Source of the DNA: Acanthosepion lycidas
Lineage: Eukaryota > Mollusca > Cephalopoda > Sepiida > Sepiidae
Length of the DNA stretch: 64,000 nucleotides
Direction of reading: 5' to 3'
Assembly (NCBI GenBank): GCA_963932145.1
Contig: OZ010581.1
Coordinates: 87,441,287 to 87,505,286 of the forward strand
The notes beneath the pieces are model-generated. The model had not been told where the DNA came from. It made no database searches and worked only from the letters and a program-made list of their open reading frames with translations. The position numbers and the translations under genes were made by a program. Below, in pieces: positions 43,913-55,645 of the stretch (positions within the stretch are counted from its first letter, which is position 1; every line of letters begins with the position of its first letter).

Positions 43913-44377
43913 CTACATTGTAGATATGTTTGTTGTAGTTGTTATTGGCACCGGCTCGCATCCGATCATCGGAATCGTCATCCTTTCACCATATTCCCTT
44001 TCTATTCCCAGGTGGCGGAGGATGCTATGCATCAAAGATAGTTTGACGAGGTCATACGCGTGAATTTGAGTTCGGTGGACAACTCTCCGCGACAGAAAAT
44101 CCTTCACACTTGGCCAGAATCACCTCCCCTCGTGGTTCAAATGGGACTGAGACAAGCCTGGTTTTATTGAACTGCCGGATGTTTGGTCTGTCAAGTTCCA
44201 TTGAGACGGTGTAGATCTTTCCCTATTCGGCGTTGGGGTCTTCGAGTGTTGGTCATGTTCAGTTTGGTTTTTCTTCTTCGCTTTTACCACCATGAGTGGC
44301 TCTACAGAAGTTGGAACTCCAGACGGCTTCGCTCTTCGAAGAAGTAAGCCCTCTATCATGACAAGAAACAACCACAT
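43913..44377 (-). other. GC-richer unidentified reading frame with one internal stop
   Basis: Two minus-strand frames, 44,377-44,120 (85 aa) and 44,107-43,913 (64 aa), are in the same register and separated only by a TGA plus four codons. The joined region is hydrophilic: KAKKKNQTEHDQHSKTPTPN, then SRRVVHRTQIHAYDLVKLSLMHSILRHLGIERE. It is clearly GC-richer than its neighbours. I recognise no domain. It could be a decayed gene fragment or an unknown transposon ORF. Confidence 0.35.
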
Positions 44378-44379
44378 AT

Positions 44380-44843
44380 ATTTTGTACGTCGTATGTCGG
44401 AGTGAAAAATTCTTAATCAAATGTACCATTTTCACTTAATATTACTTTAATGACAATAATAGAAACTAATCAATAGATAATAAAAAAATAAAACTAATAA
44501 AAGTATAAAATTATCATTAAATATATGCGCACATTAAATATATGAGAAATAAATGATTAATGAAGAAATTTACTATTGAAAAAAAAAAAAAATACGCTTT
44601 TCTTACAAATTTGTACGGTATGTTTATGTTAACTAAAGTAGAGAGGAATTCAAAATTTTAGAGTATTTTCGAAAAAAAGTTCGGATGTTAACTTTATAAA
44701 AAGTAAAAACGACCTCAAACTCATATTAATTCAATTATGACAACGAATGATCCCAACGTAAAAAAATACTTTTTGATAATGGCTTATGAATGTTGAAACG
44801 TTCAGAAAACATTGAACAATTTATGTTCAAATTTTTCTGTATG

Positions 44844-44845
<2 letters not shown>
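44380..44845. other. No gene seen
   Basis: AT-rich spacer. Confidence 0.5.

Positions 44846-44849
<4 letters not shown>

Positions 44850-44926
<77 letters not shown>
44850..44926. repeat. (TA)n-(GA)n compound microsatellite
   Basis: TA about 52 bp, then GA about 24 bp. Confidence 0.95.
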
Positions 44927-44929
44927 AGG

Positions 44930-45969
44930 GGGTTTAAAATTATAAAATGTCTAACAGTTAAGTAAAGGAGTAAGATCAGAAAAATGTGAATATAAACATG
45001 GGAAATATTTTTCTATGTAAAATATGTTGCTTTTATTCTAGAAAAAAAAACAACGTAAAATATGATAGTTATCTTTTCTGGAGTTTTTATAGTTTTGTAA
45101 ATATAAACAATAGACATAAATATGCAAAATGGAAAAGTAATTACTCCATTTTAACACAAATAATAGCCTAATAATCCATGACTAACACATAAAAAAAAAA
45201 ACAAAAAAACAAAAGAGAAAGAGATTTTTGTGCTTGTCTGAAACTCATCTTTTAGAATGTAGTGAGACGCTGTTTTTATTATTCACTTTGTTTACGTCTT
45301 GGTGAATCATCTTGAACAATGACAGTAGAAAGGTTCGATCACACAAGTAAATTATGTCATTTGCAAAGCTGGATGTCAGGCTAAGAAAGCGAAGAATGCA
45401 TGATTTTTCTATTCGTAATGCACTTGATGTTGGCTTTTTAGAATGGATAGTCTACATGGTAAACAATCTGCCTATCTTTGAAAACAGAAATGTTTCGTCC
45501 ATTGGCGTAGATTTTTTTCTGTTAGGTTTGTGTTTCACATTTTTTCTATTTTTATGTGCATTGGTGTAGATGAAAATCTAAAAGAAAGGATTAAACTGTA
45601 TAATAACATAAAGAGATGTAGCCCGATATATTTAATTAAAAAAAATGTTGCGTCTTTATTCTGGATTGATTAACAAGCTAATTTCACCTCCTGCTAATAT
45701 GCATCATAAGACTGATTCATATTTGTAAACTCATGTCTTCTTCGCATAACTTTATGTTACCTCCTAAAGCAAGGTAGAGTAATATAAAATTATTCTGATA
45801 GACCATTACTACCGCACCTGATAAAGTTTCGGATCTTATGGTTTGAGCTAGTCCAGTGTATATTTTTCTCAAAATATTCTGCTGCAACTGGCGCTAAATT
45901 AATACAGAATCCAATTAGGATTTCAGTAGGGCATATCAAGAAAATGTAACCAGAGGAATAGCGACTTGA

Positions 45970-45970
<1 letters not shown>
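44930..45970. other. No gene recognised
   Basis: The 71-codon frame at 45,354-45,569 has a hydrophobic C-terminus but no known domain. The rest is AT-rich. Confidence 0.4.
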
Positions 45971-45974
<4 letters not shown>

Positions 45975-46060
<86 letters not shown>

Positions 46061-46145
46061 CTTTTTTGAATGTATGATTCCATTTCTATGTTTCAAAACT
46101 AAAACTAAAATTGTGTGTTTGTGAGAGAGATAGAGAGAGAGAGAA
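45975..46145. repeat. (TA)n tract with nearby (GA)n
   Basis: About 84 bp of TA, then a short GAGA run near 46,123-46,145. Confidence 0.9.
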
Positions 46146-46584
46146 GAGAAAGCGAGAAATGGAGAGGGAGAAACTGGGCTAATATGAAAGATTATTTTAA
46201 AATAACATACAGGTTTTCACTTTCTTGTCATTTATTTTACTATTAGGATTTACGTAGCACCACATACTGAATATTTAAATTTTTATGTAAAAGAATTTCC
46301 TTGGTAACTGGCACCACTTTTTTACATAACGTCATTTCCAATCTCACCAATCTGCAAATTAGGACTTTTGAAAAGAGACTAGTTCAGGGAGAGTAGCGAA
46401 GGTAAAATCAGTTCTTTTATGTGTCGTTGATTAGACATGTTTAAAGAGCTTTCAAATATACAAAAGTACATATTATAAGACTTTGAAATTCACTTTCAGA
46501 TGTTTCTTATGTTTAACGCAATTTCTTTGGACTATTAACGCTGAAAATCACGTTCATTCCATGGATATTGTGCATATTGCAGAC

Positions 46585-47280
46585 ACAGGAAAACTACACG
46601 ATCTCCAAGAAAAATTGGTAAAGAAAAACTAGAAGAAAGAACTTACCGTAAAATGTAAGAAGACTGTATATATGGTTTTTAGCAAAAGAAAAAGCCCAAA
46701 ACTACGAATTAGAGATAAAAGTCAAACAAGTACAACAGTTTAAAATGTTAATAATTTTTTAGCAAAAGGATAAAAACTTGTGAAACCGAAATTCGAAGTT
46801 ACATTGGAATGCCGAAAGACCTCCTAAAACTAAGATATTAAAAAAAACAGGAAAATTTTGTAAGAAAGTGCTGAACTGCTATGTAAGATCAATCCTTCTT
46901 TGTTAGTGAAAGCTGGATAATTTCCTCCTAAATGAAGAAAGAGCAATGGAAAGGATTCTACAGAAGAATGCCGAGAATGCAATCGTCCTAGAGTGTAAGC
47001 AAGAAGGAAGTTTTAAAGAAACTGGAAACAGAAAGTATAAAACTATGCATAGAATCAGAAAAAAAAGTTAAAGTTGCAAGGCCGCATAATATAGAAGGAA
47101 AGCTTAAAGAATTTGATATTCACAGGATCTATCAAAGAAAAAAAACGGATAGAGGGAAACTGCGAGTAAACTATGTAACGAATTTGTGTAAATAGAGGCA
47201 AAACGGGGAGTTCGAGGGATACTAAAAATATAAATTTTGCTTAGAGCTACAAAGGATAGGAAGTTAATATCGAGAAGGGA
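46585..47280 (+). pseudogene. RTE-like LINE polymerase, C-terminal half
   Basis: Reading in shifting frames: TGKLHDLQEKL, KCKKTVYMVFSKRKSPKLRIRDK, then the ETEIRSYIGMPKD segment, CYVRSILL, MERILQKN, KLKVARPHNIEGKLKEFDIHRIYQRKKTDRGKLRVNYVTNLCK and LELQRIGS. The order matches the RT thumb and C-terminal tail of RTE-like LINEs (NCKKTECMVxSK, xEIRRRIGMAK, HIMRKEGLE, ATKDRxLW). Heavily decayed with many stops. Confidence 0.65.
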
Positions 47281-47284
47281 CACA

Positions 47285-47640
47285 GCACATAGAAGAAAAG
47301 TAGAAGGAAAAGGAAAGACAGAAGATAGAGAAGAAAAACGGACTAGAATACTTTGAAAGAAGAAAGACCAAAAGAAGAAAACGACTAAGGGAAGAAACTA
47401 AGAAAATAATGATAGATAGAAGGTGGAATTGAAGGAGAAGGAAAGGAGAAACAACCGCAAGGAAAGAATTGACACTCTTTTCCAAAATATACATTTAAAA
47501 CATAAATGCTAGTATTGTTAAGAAATCGATGAAGAAAGAACGCGTCAAGGACCAAGTTCAATCAGAATATGAACGAACTTATCCAGAAAAAAAACCTAAA
47601 ACCGAATAGTTTCGCTCAATTCAAAAGCGAAAAAAGTTAA
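47285..47640 (+). repeat. Purine-rich tract
   Basis: GAAGAAAAG/GGAAAG-rich sequence, non-coding. The minus-strand 76-aa frame is compositional. Confidence 0.5.
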
Positions 47641-48399
47641 TATTTTGAAATTTTGCTTGAAAATGGGGTGTATATTAATATTCTCTCGTTTTTATTATTA
47701 TTTCAGTTAGATTCTCGACTAGTCTCGGCCAACATGGCTATCACCAGGAGAAAAAAAATTCTGTTTGTTAGGAGTCATTAGAAATGAATGTCTTGAAGGA
47801 GAAAATGAACTTTTGTCTGTACTTTTCATTTATTTTTTTTATTCTTTTATTTTCTTAACATGAATTTTGGTCAGATCTTTTGTTATTCGAACAGTCTCTT
47901 TTAAGTTGTTATTTAAGATAAGAGCTGGATGAATTCATGCTGCTCCGAATTCCCTTGGTCATTTTGACAGTTTTATTGGTTCCTGGAAAGGGGATGTGTC
48001 TCTGTTAAGTGTGTGTGTTATTTGGTTCTTAGGGAGTGAGTGAGTATGATGTGTGAAAGTGTGTATATTACTATGGGTGTGTGTTATCATTTGGCTCATT
48101 AGGGAGTGAGTGAGTGTGTAAGTGTGTATATTCGTGTAGGTGTGTGTATAAGTTTGAGGCATCAACACGTCCGCAAGTATGTCTGTCTTATGTGGGTGAG
48201 AAATGCGGTTCGGCCCTGATTTCTGGGGTTATATATTAATACTATCTATATTGTTAAATTTATGGTTAAGCCCGGCTGGATAGTGCGTTTTTAAACGTTG
48301 TATCCACTTATTCTCATGGCACTCTAAAATCTTTTTAATGTTATCAGCTCTGAACCTTTATATTCTCTCAATTATAGTGAATTTGGCACGGGTTTTAAA

Positions 48400-48560
48400 A
48401 TCGTGTTTTTGTAGGCGTAAATAATCTTTCATGGGGAGTCGACTTAATTCGATTGCGATAATTATTAATTCTGTAGTGGGGCCATTCAGATTTTCCTACA
48501 TATTGTTTCTGGCATAGTGTGCATTCTAGGAGGTAAATTATGTTAGGACTTCTACAGTTA
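48400..48560 (-). pseudogene. PLE-C GIY-YIG endonuclease remnant
   Basis: Minus-strand translation near 48,545-48,480: NIIYLLECTLCQKQYVGKSEWP, where IIY...YVG is the GIY-YIG pair and CTLC the zinc-type Cys pair. Downstream NNYRNRIKSTPHERLF is in broken frame. Confidence 0.7.
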
Positions 48561-49209
48561 GAGTCGTGGTATAGTTTGAAATAGATTTAGTGACTGAGCT
48601 GGTGAATAAATTTGTGTGTTTAATGTGGTTTCAGCATAAGCTTCTTTTGTTGTTACATGGCTGGGAAAATTCCTGTTGTTTTTGTTGTTAGTTTATTACG
48701 CATTACCTTGTCCCCTGAAATGTGGTTACTACTTATGATTTCTTTTAGGTTCTTAGGTCTACTATTTGCTAGAAGGCCGGGTTCCTCAAACAATTTTTTT
48801 AAAGTCTGGTTTGAGATGTAGAATTTCCCAGCGACTTTTGATTATTTGGGATAGTGGAGACATAGTGTCGTTGAAAGTGGTTACTAGAGGGGTGTGGTTG
48901 GGTTTATTTTTAACATTGTACATTAGGGTGTCTTCTCTAGGTGTGGAAATTGCTTTATTTATTTGTTCCCTGATTAGGTGTTGTTTATAGCCCCGTATTG
49001 TGAATTGATGGTTCAGATTTTCAATGTGTTTATTTAGTTCTTCATTGTTGGAACATATTCTTCTGAGTCTAGTGTTTGTGAATAGGGAAGGTTCTCTTTG
49101 AAGTGTTTAGGGTGGGAAGACTTAAAGTGTAGATAGTTGTGGGTGTCGGCGATTTTAGTGTGTAGTGTCGTTTGTAGTTTCCTGTTTTCCTCTATGTAAA
49201 TGCGGGTGT

Positions 49210-49690
49210 CTAAACATGTTTCCGATCTTGTGGACGTTTCATAGTCAAGCTTAACTGAGTCGTGTACTGGTGTACTGTGTTTAAGGTCATGAGGAATTGG
49301 TTAAGTTTGTCGTCACTCCCCGTGTATACAAAGAATATATCATCGATATATCTTTCATAGAATACGCAGTCGCTACCGATGAGGGGATAGATATCGGTCT
49401 CCTCAAATTTTCCCATGATTATTGTAGCATATGATGGAGATGCAATGTTGTCCATGGCACAGCCTCTTACTTGCAGGTAGCATGCTCAATTGAAGTTGAA
49501 ATTATTCAGTGTTAGAATATGCTCCATGAGCTTTATGGTAACTTCTGTGGGGGGGTCTTGTTTTCTTCTTTTAGTAAGTGCTTTCTGAAGGGCGGTTAGC
49601 CCTTCGATGTGTTTAATGATTGAATATTGAGTCCATAGTCGCTAGAATACTATTGTCTGGCATTGTTTATATGTGATTGATGTTTCTGTT
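49210..49690 (-). pseudogene. PLE-C reverse transcriptase fragment
   Basis: The minus-strand frame 49,455-49,210 begins MDNIASPSYATIIMGKFEETDIYPLIG and contains YERYIDDIFFVYTGSDDKLNQFLMTLN: motif B (altered to AMDN from AMGT) and motif C YIDD. Upstream, PPTEVTIKLMEHILTLNNFNFN and, further, ATMDSIF (motif A region) are readable, broken by stops at 49,485 and elsewhere. Confidence 0.85.
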
Positions 49691-49727
49691 GAGCGGAAGA
49701 ACGGTTCTTTCATTACTAGTGTGTTCT

Positions 49728-50470
49728 GTAAAGCAACTTTTACCGGTCTTTACACTACTTGGAACTCTTTTGTCCCTTGTACCAGAATAATAAATCTGGC
49801 CAAAACTTTAGTCCATCGAGACCTAATGATTTGTTCCTCTTATACACTTTAGCAAGAGTTGAACAAAATTCGTTCTATTCTCATCAATAATGGTTTTCCA
49901 CTTAATATTATTGATTATACAATAGAACGATAATTTTAAAATGTTTCCAAAATTCGGCCTAGTCCTATCTATCTAAAATTGCTTTGGTGTCGTAGAAAAT
50001 GTAAAATTTTGAGTGACAGAGTTTCTATGACGGTCTATGCTATTTTCTTTTCGGCCAAGTTACGTATTGTTTTTGACACCCCTCCAGTGTTTCCTTTATT
50101 TACTAAAGACCATCTGCTCTATCAGCTGTAAGAGTTTACTTATCTATTATATGTCAGTGTGAAGCTGAGTATATAGGATGGTCTAGTCTTAGATTGGAAA
50201 CAAGAATGGACCAATAGGTTCCTAAATATATCAGATTACATTCAAGTAATCATACTCGTGTGTCACAGCGATTCGGCGAACGGACAACTCCTATTGGAGA
50301 ATGAGATGTGCTCGTCGTGTTTCACGATGGACTCATTCTCCATTTTGCATATAGGTTGGTCCACACACCATTTGTTAGTTCTGGAGGACATTTGCCTTAA
50401 ATTGTAGCAACCGTCTCTTTGCAGACAAAATGATAATTTTTTGCTGTCTTTAAACTTATTTAGAGGTTAG
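49728..50470 (+). pseudogene. PLE-D copy 2, RT tail and endonuclease, degraded
   Basis: CKATFTGLYTTWNSFVPCTRIINLAKTLVHRDLMICSS, then SSVSFIY-type and YLSIICQCEAEYIGWSSLRLETRMDQ. It aligns with residues 9-50 and 135-165 of the frame at 17,795 (KPTFSGLY, VIYQYKCRCEINYVGKAIQRLEVRI). Several frameshifts and stops. The terminal hammerhead-like module is not seen; a mariner relic follows. Confidence 0.75.
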
Positions 50471-50609
50471 TGAGCGATTTCTTTTACTTTTTGTTATGCT
50501 CTGGTTGATATATTTACTTATTTTCTTAAGTTTACGTAATTATTTTAATCGTACATTTTTTAAACGTGTTCCAGCCGTATCTCCAAGAATTTCCCCGCAT
50601 ATTTGCAGA

Positions 50610-51110
50610 CTAAATCTCACTATTTCAGTTGTACCAACAGTCGGTCCCTGAAGAATCGTCATTGGCTTCAATCACGGCCCCCAGACGACTTCGGAATCTC
50701 CTGCAACTCTGGATAGTCTCCTTGTTTAAGTTGGTGGATGCTGCCATAATCCTTGCCTTCAGTTGATCTTTGGTGTTACAAGGAATTTTGTTTGTCTCTC
50801 GTTCAACTGCGCCCCACACATAATCAAAGGGGTTGCAGTCTGTGGAGTTAGGTGACCAGATGTAAAGAGTGATATGGTCGCAGAAATTTTCTGACAGCCA
50901 TAACTGGGTTCTCCCGCTTGTGTGGTATGGTGCAGAGACCTCTCACCAGACATAGGTTCCTCCACTTTCTTGAGCCAGGATAGCACTAACTCCTGAAGGC
51001 ACGGTGTAGGCTTACGTGTTGAGACCGAGGCCCTGTGGAAAGATCAATGGAGGCATAATGTTCGAACACTATCGTAATCACTATTAGCCTCATTCAACTC
51101 TTTCCGAATC
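50610..51110 (-). pseudogene. Mariner/Tc1 transposase fragment
   Basis: Minus-strand reading: IMPPLIFPQGLGLNT, then GGTYVW..VSAPYHTSGRTQLWLSENFCDHITLYIWSPNSTDCNPFDYVWGAVERETNKIPCNTKDQLKARIMAASTNLNKETIQSCRRFRSRLGAVIEAN. SPNSTDCNPFDYVWG holds the last catalytic Asp (codon at 50,838-50,840), and VSAPYH replaces QDSAPxH, so the middle Asp is lost. Stops after GLNT and VW. N-terminal DNA-binding domains absent. It would have cut and pasted DNA at TA. Confidence 0.8.
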
Positions 51111-51249
51111 TGTCTTCAGATTAACACCCAAACATTCTTATTGGAGCTTCAGGTGTAAATGCAAAGCAGTAAAGCATGCCGTTTCCAAATTTCTGGCGGA
51201 GAGAATTACGCCATGCTCAACTGATCCTACTATAAAGTGTAGTTGACAA

Positions 51250-52790
51250 AATAAAAAATAAACGCACATACGCAAAATAAAAAAAATATAAAATAGCGAC
51301 AGTTTACACATCGCACCCTGTAGTGAACATATTTAGATTTTTTATGGTGGTAGTTATACAATGCATTCGTTTTTAGTTTTCGGTTTTTAAGTAACGTAGT
51401 CAAAATTCATTTTCGTATTTGCATATATATGTGTCTGCGTGTGTATTATGTATGTATGTGCGTGTGTTTTACTTAAATGTTTATCTTTATAATAACTCTA
51501 AGAAAATAGTTTTACACCTGTGGTTGAACTAAATTTGTTTTGCAAATATTTTGGCTTCACAAGACCTCCCAATATAGACTGATAAATATTTTCAATGAAA
51601 CGTCGAACATGAATCCAATAATTATTCGATTACAGCCCAGATATTTTATATTAATAATTCTTATGCATTATGATCTCTCTTTTCATGCAATAAGAAAGAA
51701 AGCAGCCTATCATTAACCACTCCTCCTCTTTATCTCTAGAATTAATCATTTTATATCTGCACTGATCTTTACTTGTTACAAATAAAAAAAAATGTATGCA
51801 ATTAATAAACTCCTCAAATATGACAGTTTATGTTTCGAAGCTGTCAAGTGAAATTTCGAAAGAAAACGCCAAGGAAGCTGTGCTATAATTAAAATATTTA
51901 TTTCAAATTGGGTGATCGTGGAGGAATCATGAACGTCTAAGACACTGGTACTTGCTGAACTTGAGCGCAGGTGCATCAACAGACGGACTTTGTCAGGGAT
52001 GACGACTTTCATTTCGCCACCCGCGGGCGTGTGTCTCAATTTTAATAAGTTTTATAAGTTTCAGTAATAAATACAGCGAACAATGAAAGATATCTGTAAA
52101 ATTGAAAGATTGCAAATGAACGGAAGTAGAATTCTCTCTTTTTTACTACTTAACTTGAAGTTAAGTTTTGAAGTTTTCGCTATGATTATATAGAAAGTGC
52201 AAAGTGATAATTAAAGGGAATACACTTATATTATTATGCAATTTGATATTAATCATTAGCCGTTACTGCCAAACGCTTCCTGTCAATATGATTCACTACG
52301 TTACCATGAAATGCCGAAGACTGACATGAAACAGATAAACACTGTGTTTGAAATACAAAGTGTATTCATTTGCATTTACTGTGAGTTTATTTTTTTCTGT
52401 CAAGCAATGGCACATTTCAGAAATGTGTCGTTAATATTGAAAAGGAAGAATGATTAAATCAAATCCTTTTCTCGGATCGTTTCTGTTTATTTTGGGTTTA
52501 TTTTAATTCATTTTTCCTAACAACATCAAAGAACGGAAATTAGAAGAAACTCAGTAATAATAATTCGTAATAATTTATTCTTCACACACTTACTTGATAC
52601 TTCTCCTTGAATTAACTGAAACTTAATTCAGTTGAAACCCAGAGAAGACAATTAGTTTTACTTACAACATATTTAAGAAGAGAAAAAAACATGTTTGTGT
52701 ACAGGAAGTCAGCATCTCCATCAGGTTATCTATTGGTTTACTGGTACATTCTCCTAGGGGTGAGTCTAAGGTTAGTCTGTTCCTAACCAC
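51250..52790. other. No gene seen
   Basis: AT-rich. An 87-codon minus-strand frame at 51,776-52,039 has no known domain. Confidence 0.45.
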
Positions 52791-52829
52791 CGAGAGTCCC
52801 TCCTCCCTGGGGTACGTTAGTGAACAAAC

Positions 52830-53960
52830 TCACCACGTTCAGGCTCACCATCTGGTTGGATTGGATGGGAGCATCTTTGATTATTTCGACGAAGTGGGTG
52901 GAGTTTCGGACATATGAATTTCCTATTAATGGAGCAATTACAAAGAAAGAAGCCACTCAGATGGTGGCACACAAGAGCCATGGTAGCTAACAATTGGCTT
53001 GATGGATAACTTGATAGAGATGCTGACTTTCTGTATACAGACTTCGAAATGAGATCAGCCATATATTGACATGATGAAAGCTTAGCGATGGGCTCGCCAT
53101 TATCACCATCAATGGCAAACATATACATGGAATACTTCGAACAAATGGAATTACAATCAACATCAATAAATCCAACCCTAAGGCTGAGAAACGTAGATGA
53201 CACCTTCATACTCTGGCCACACCAGGAAGAGGCCCAACTACTAATGGACCATGTGAACTCAATATGATTATCGATACAGTTCGCAACACAGAGAAAACGA
53301 CAACTAGAATTTCTGGATGTACTAATATCTCGAACATAGCATGGGTTCAAGACATCCTGTATACCGCAAGCCAACATTCACCGGACAATAAATCAACTTC
53401 ACCTCCCAGCACCCATTCATTGTAAAGAAAACGATCGTTCGCTGCTTACAATCTCGAGCAAAAGTCATAAGTGGAGACTCAGAAACATATGAACAAGAAA
53501 TTGTCGTTATAAACAGTACCCTACAACGTAAAAACTACCCTGAGTACATGGTAGCAGCTCCAAAAAAACTGGGATAGAAGGGTACAAGAGGAAGACACCA
53601 CTCAGAAAACAGCTTCGGTCTGTCTACCCTATGAGAAGTGATAATCAAAAAAAGAACAAAAGATCTGAGGTCCATATAACATCAGGATAAGCTTCAAAGG
53701 TGGTTCAACACTTTGCAGACACCTCTTCCAAGTAAGACCTCTTCATAGATGAGAAAATAACTAAGGACTGTGTGTATGGCACCCCCTGCAGCTGTGTTAA
53801 GAAATATAAAGCGGAAACAGGGTGCCCCTTAAGGTCAGACTGTAATTACATCGTAAAACCATAACACGAGGGGAAATAGAAAAAATCAGGCATAGCTGAC
53901 CACATATGGAGGGAACAGTGAGGTCACCTCCAATATGAACATCACTGAAAAAAAACTTAA
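52830..53960 (+). pseudogene. PLE-B reverse transcriptase and endonuclease, degraded
   Basis: LAMGSPLSPSMANIYMEYFEQMELQSTSINPTLRLRNVDDTFILWPHQEEAQLLMDHVNSI gives motif B and the catalytic VDD of motif C. A stop, then QFATQRKRQLEFLDVLISRT, HRTINQLHLPAPIHCKEN and, in frame changes, LQRKNYPEYMVAAPK, KDCVYGTPCSCVKKYKAET (GIY-YIG) and KSGIADHIWREQ. Numerous stops and indels. Confidence 0.82.
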
Positions 53961-54145
53961 GGAATCAGCACATATGCTAGGCCACAAAAATCTAAGCCGA
54001 CCAAGCATAGAAATGAATACAATATGGCAATCAGTAATACTGAGTGCTAGAGAAAAGCAATAATAACAAAAATTGCTCTGGTAAAAAATGATTACTGAGA
54101 TATTAAGTTTATAAGTCCCCAAAAATCATACATCACTGTCCTCAA

Positions 54146-54222
54146 GGACACATAGCCTAGTGGATAAAAGCATTGGTTGGATCCAGTGACTTGACACAAA
54201 GTTTTGTGAGTTTAATATCTGC
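54146..54222 (+). ncRNA. tRNA-like module, PLE-B copy 3
   Basis: ACATAGCCTAGTGGATAAAA (A-box-like TAGCCTAGTGG at 54,153) and TTTTGTGAGTTTAATATCT (B-box-like). Spacing between them is tRNA-like, about 45 nt. It is followed by the hammerhead-like motif 120 nt downstream. Confidence 0.55.
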
Positions 54223-54340
54223 TGAACAAACCTTGGAGACTTTAATTAAAGGGAAATATCTGAGACATCCAGAATAGGCGCGGGTCTAGAACAATCTACC
54301 CCGGTGGACGAAATAAAAGGCTCAGTTCGAAATTCCAATC

Positions 54341-54378
54341 ACCTGTAAAAGGCCGGAGCATATAATGACCGAAACGAC
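54341..54378 (+). ncRNA. Hammerhead-like motif, PLE-B copy 3
   Basis: CACCTGTAAAAGGCCGGAGC...GACCGAAACGACG. The first box is damaged (CTGTAAA for CTGAAGA); CGAAAC is kept. Confidence 0.4.
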
Positions 54379-54429
54379 GTGAATATGGCAACAAAGATGA
54401 GCACAACAGTTTGAATAGTTTAAATGGCA

Positions 54430-55614
54430 AATTAAAAACCTATTCTTTTCTGCAGTTCGATAGATGCTGGTTAGGAATTTTTATTTCCATGTTTCGATAT
54501 ATTAATATGTTTTATAATATTAATACTAAGTTAATTGTTTACATTACTACACTCGCGTCTGGAATAGACGGATCTTGTGGTTTATTTAAATTTTCCTAAT
54601 CTACCAACTTTTATTCAAGACTTTTCATTAATTTTATCCGTTTATTTCAAGTTCTCCTCCCTATTTTATTCTAAATACAAATTAATTTTGAATGAATTTT
54701 CAAACTTACACTTTTATTCCAGCCTCTCCTTCTATTCTGAACTTAATAATAATTATATTTTTGTTTTACAGCAACGACTTCAGCCAACGTGTTTCTGGAA
54801 CTTTCACATCTTATAATTTTAATATTTATTTTCGATTATGCCAATTCTTCAAATTCCAAGCAGGTTAATCTGGCAAATTATTGAGATGAACCTAATCCTC
54901 ACTATAACAGTGCCGGTGTCATGGGTTTTCTTTTACCAGCAAATATTTAAGGCAACATATAAAACTGAATCCGTCTTTCCATGCTTAAAATAAAAAAAAT
55001 AATAACTACTTTTGCATCAATTGTAAACACAATTTGTATCAAGTGAAAATTTGGTGGTTCCTAAGAATTAAGAAATAGAATGGCATTCAAGGATTATCAA
55101 GCATTAAAAGAGTGGCTGTGTTTCAAAGCCACTAAGATGAAGATATTTGCTGGTATAATTCTTGACAAAATGATGGCATTTTTCTTTTAACATCAGACAA
55201 TATGAAGAACCTGATTCTGACTTTGAAAATTCATGACCGTTCGACAATAACTGCTAGATTTTCATGCGTTTATTTATTTATTGTGCACGCGTACGGAGGA
55301 AGGAAAAATTAGCCGCTACTCCGTCTTCCGTCAATTCTGCAACACATCTTCACGGTAGAAATTAATTAATGTGAGGTGACGAAGGCGCTTAAAATGTTAT
55401 TAATTTATTACAAAACCATAACGATACATATAGAAATGCACTCTCTCTAAATGATTAAGTGAAAAGAAAGATGGATGGCATGAATATTCGAATACGCTAA
55501 TTAATAAATTAATGAAGCGATATTAGAGATACTTAGAGAAATCGAAAGCGACGAAGAAACAGACTTACAACGTAAACACAAACACGGATATAATGAATTC
55601 CGAAATTGCTTGCA

Positions 55615-55645
<31 letters not shown>

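Larger units (their letters stand above)
47640..49735 (-). mobile_element. PLE-C copy
   Basis: Minus-strand Penelope-like element: RT fragment 49,690-49,210, decayed linker, GIY-YIG remnant near 48,545-48,480, a 3' region with repeated GTGTGTGTTAT..GGGAGTGAGTGAGT units (reverse strand), and a terminal motif near 47,720-47,755. The 3' 500 bp match 29,625-30,150. It is truncated at RT motif A and meets PLE-D copy 2 head to head. Confidence 0.8.
52800..54424 (+). mobile_element. PLE-B copy 3
   Basis: The longest PLE-B copy, reaching further into the RT than the others. Plus strand: RT motifs B and C (53,085-53,230), post-RT block (53,300-53,580), endonuclease (53,765-53,960), tRNA-like module (54,146-54,222), hammerhead-like motif (54,341-54,378). 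No inverted 5' module recognised. Right end near ...GAATAGTTTAAAT. Confidence 0.82.
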
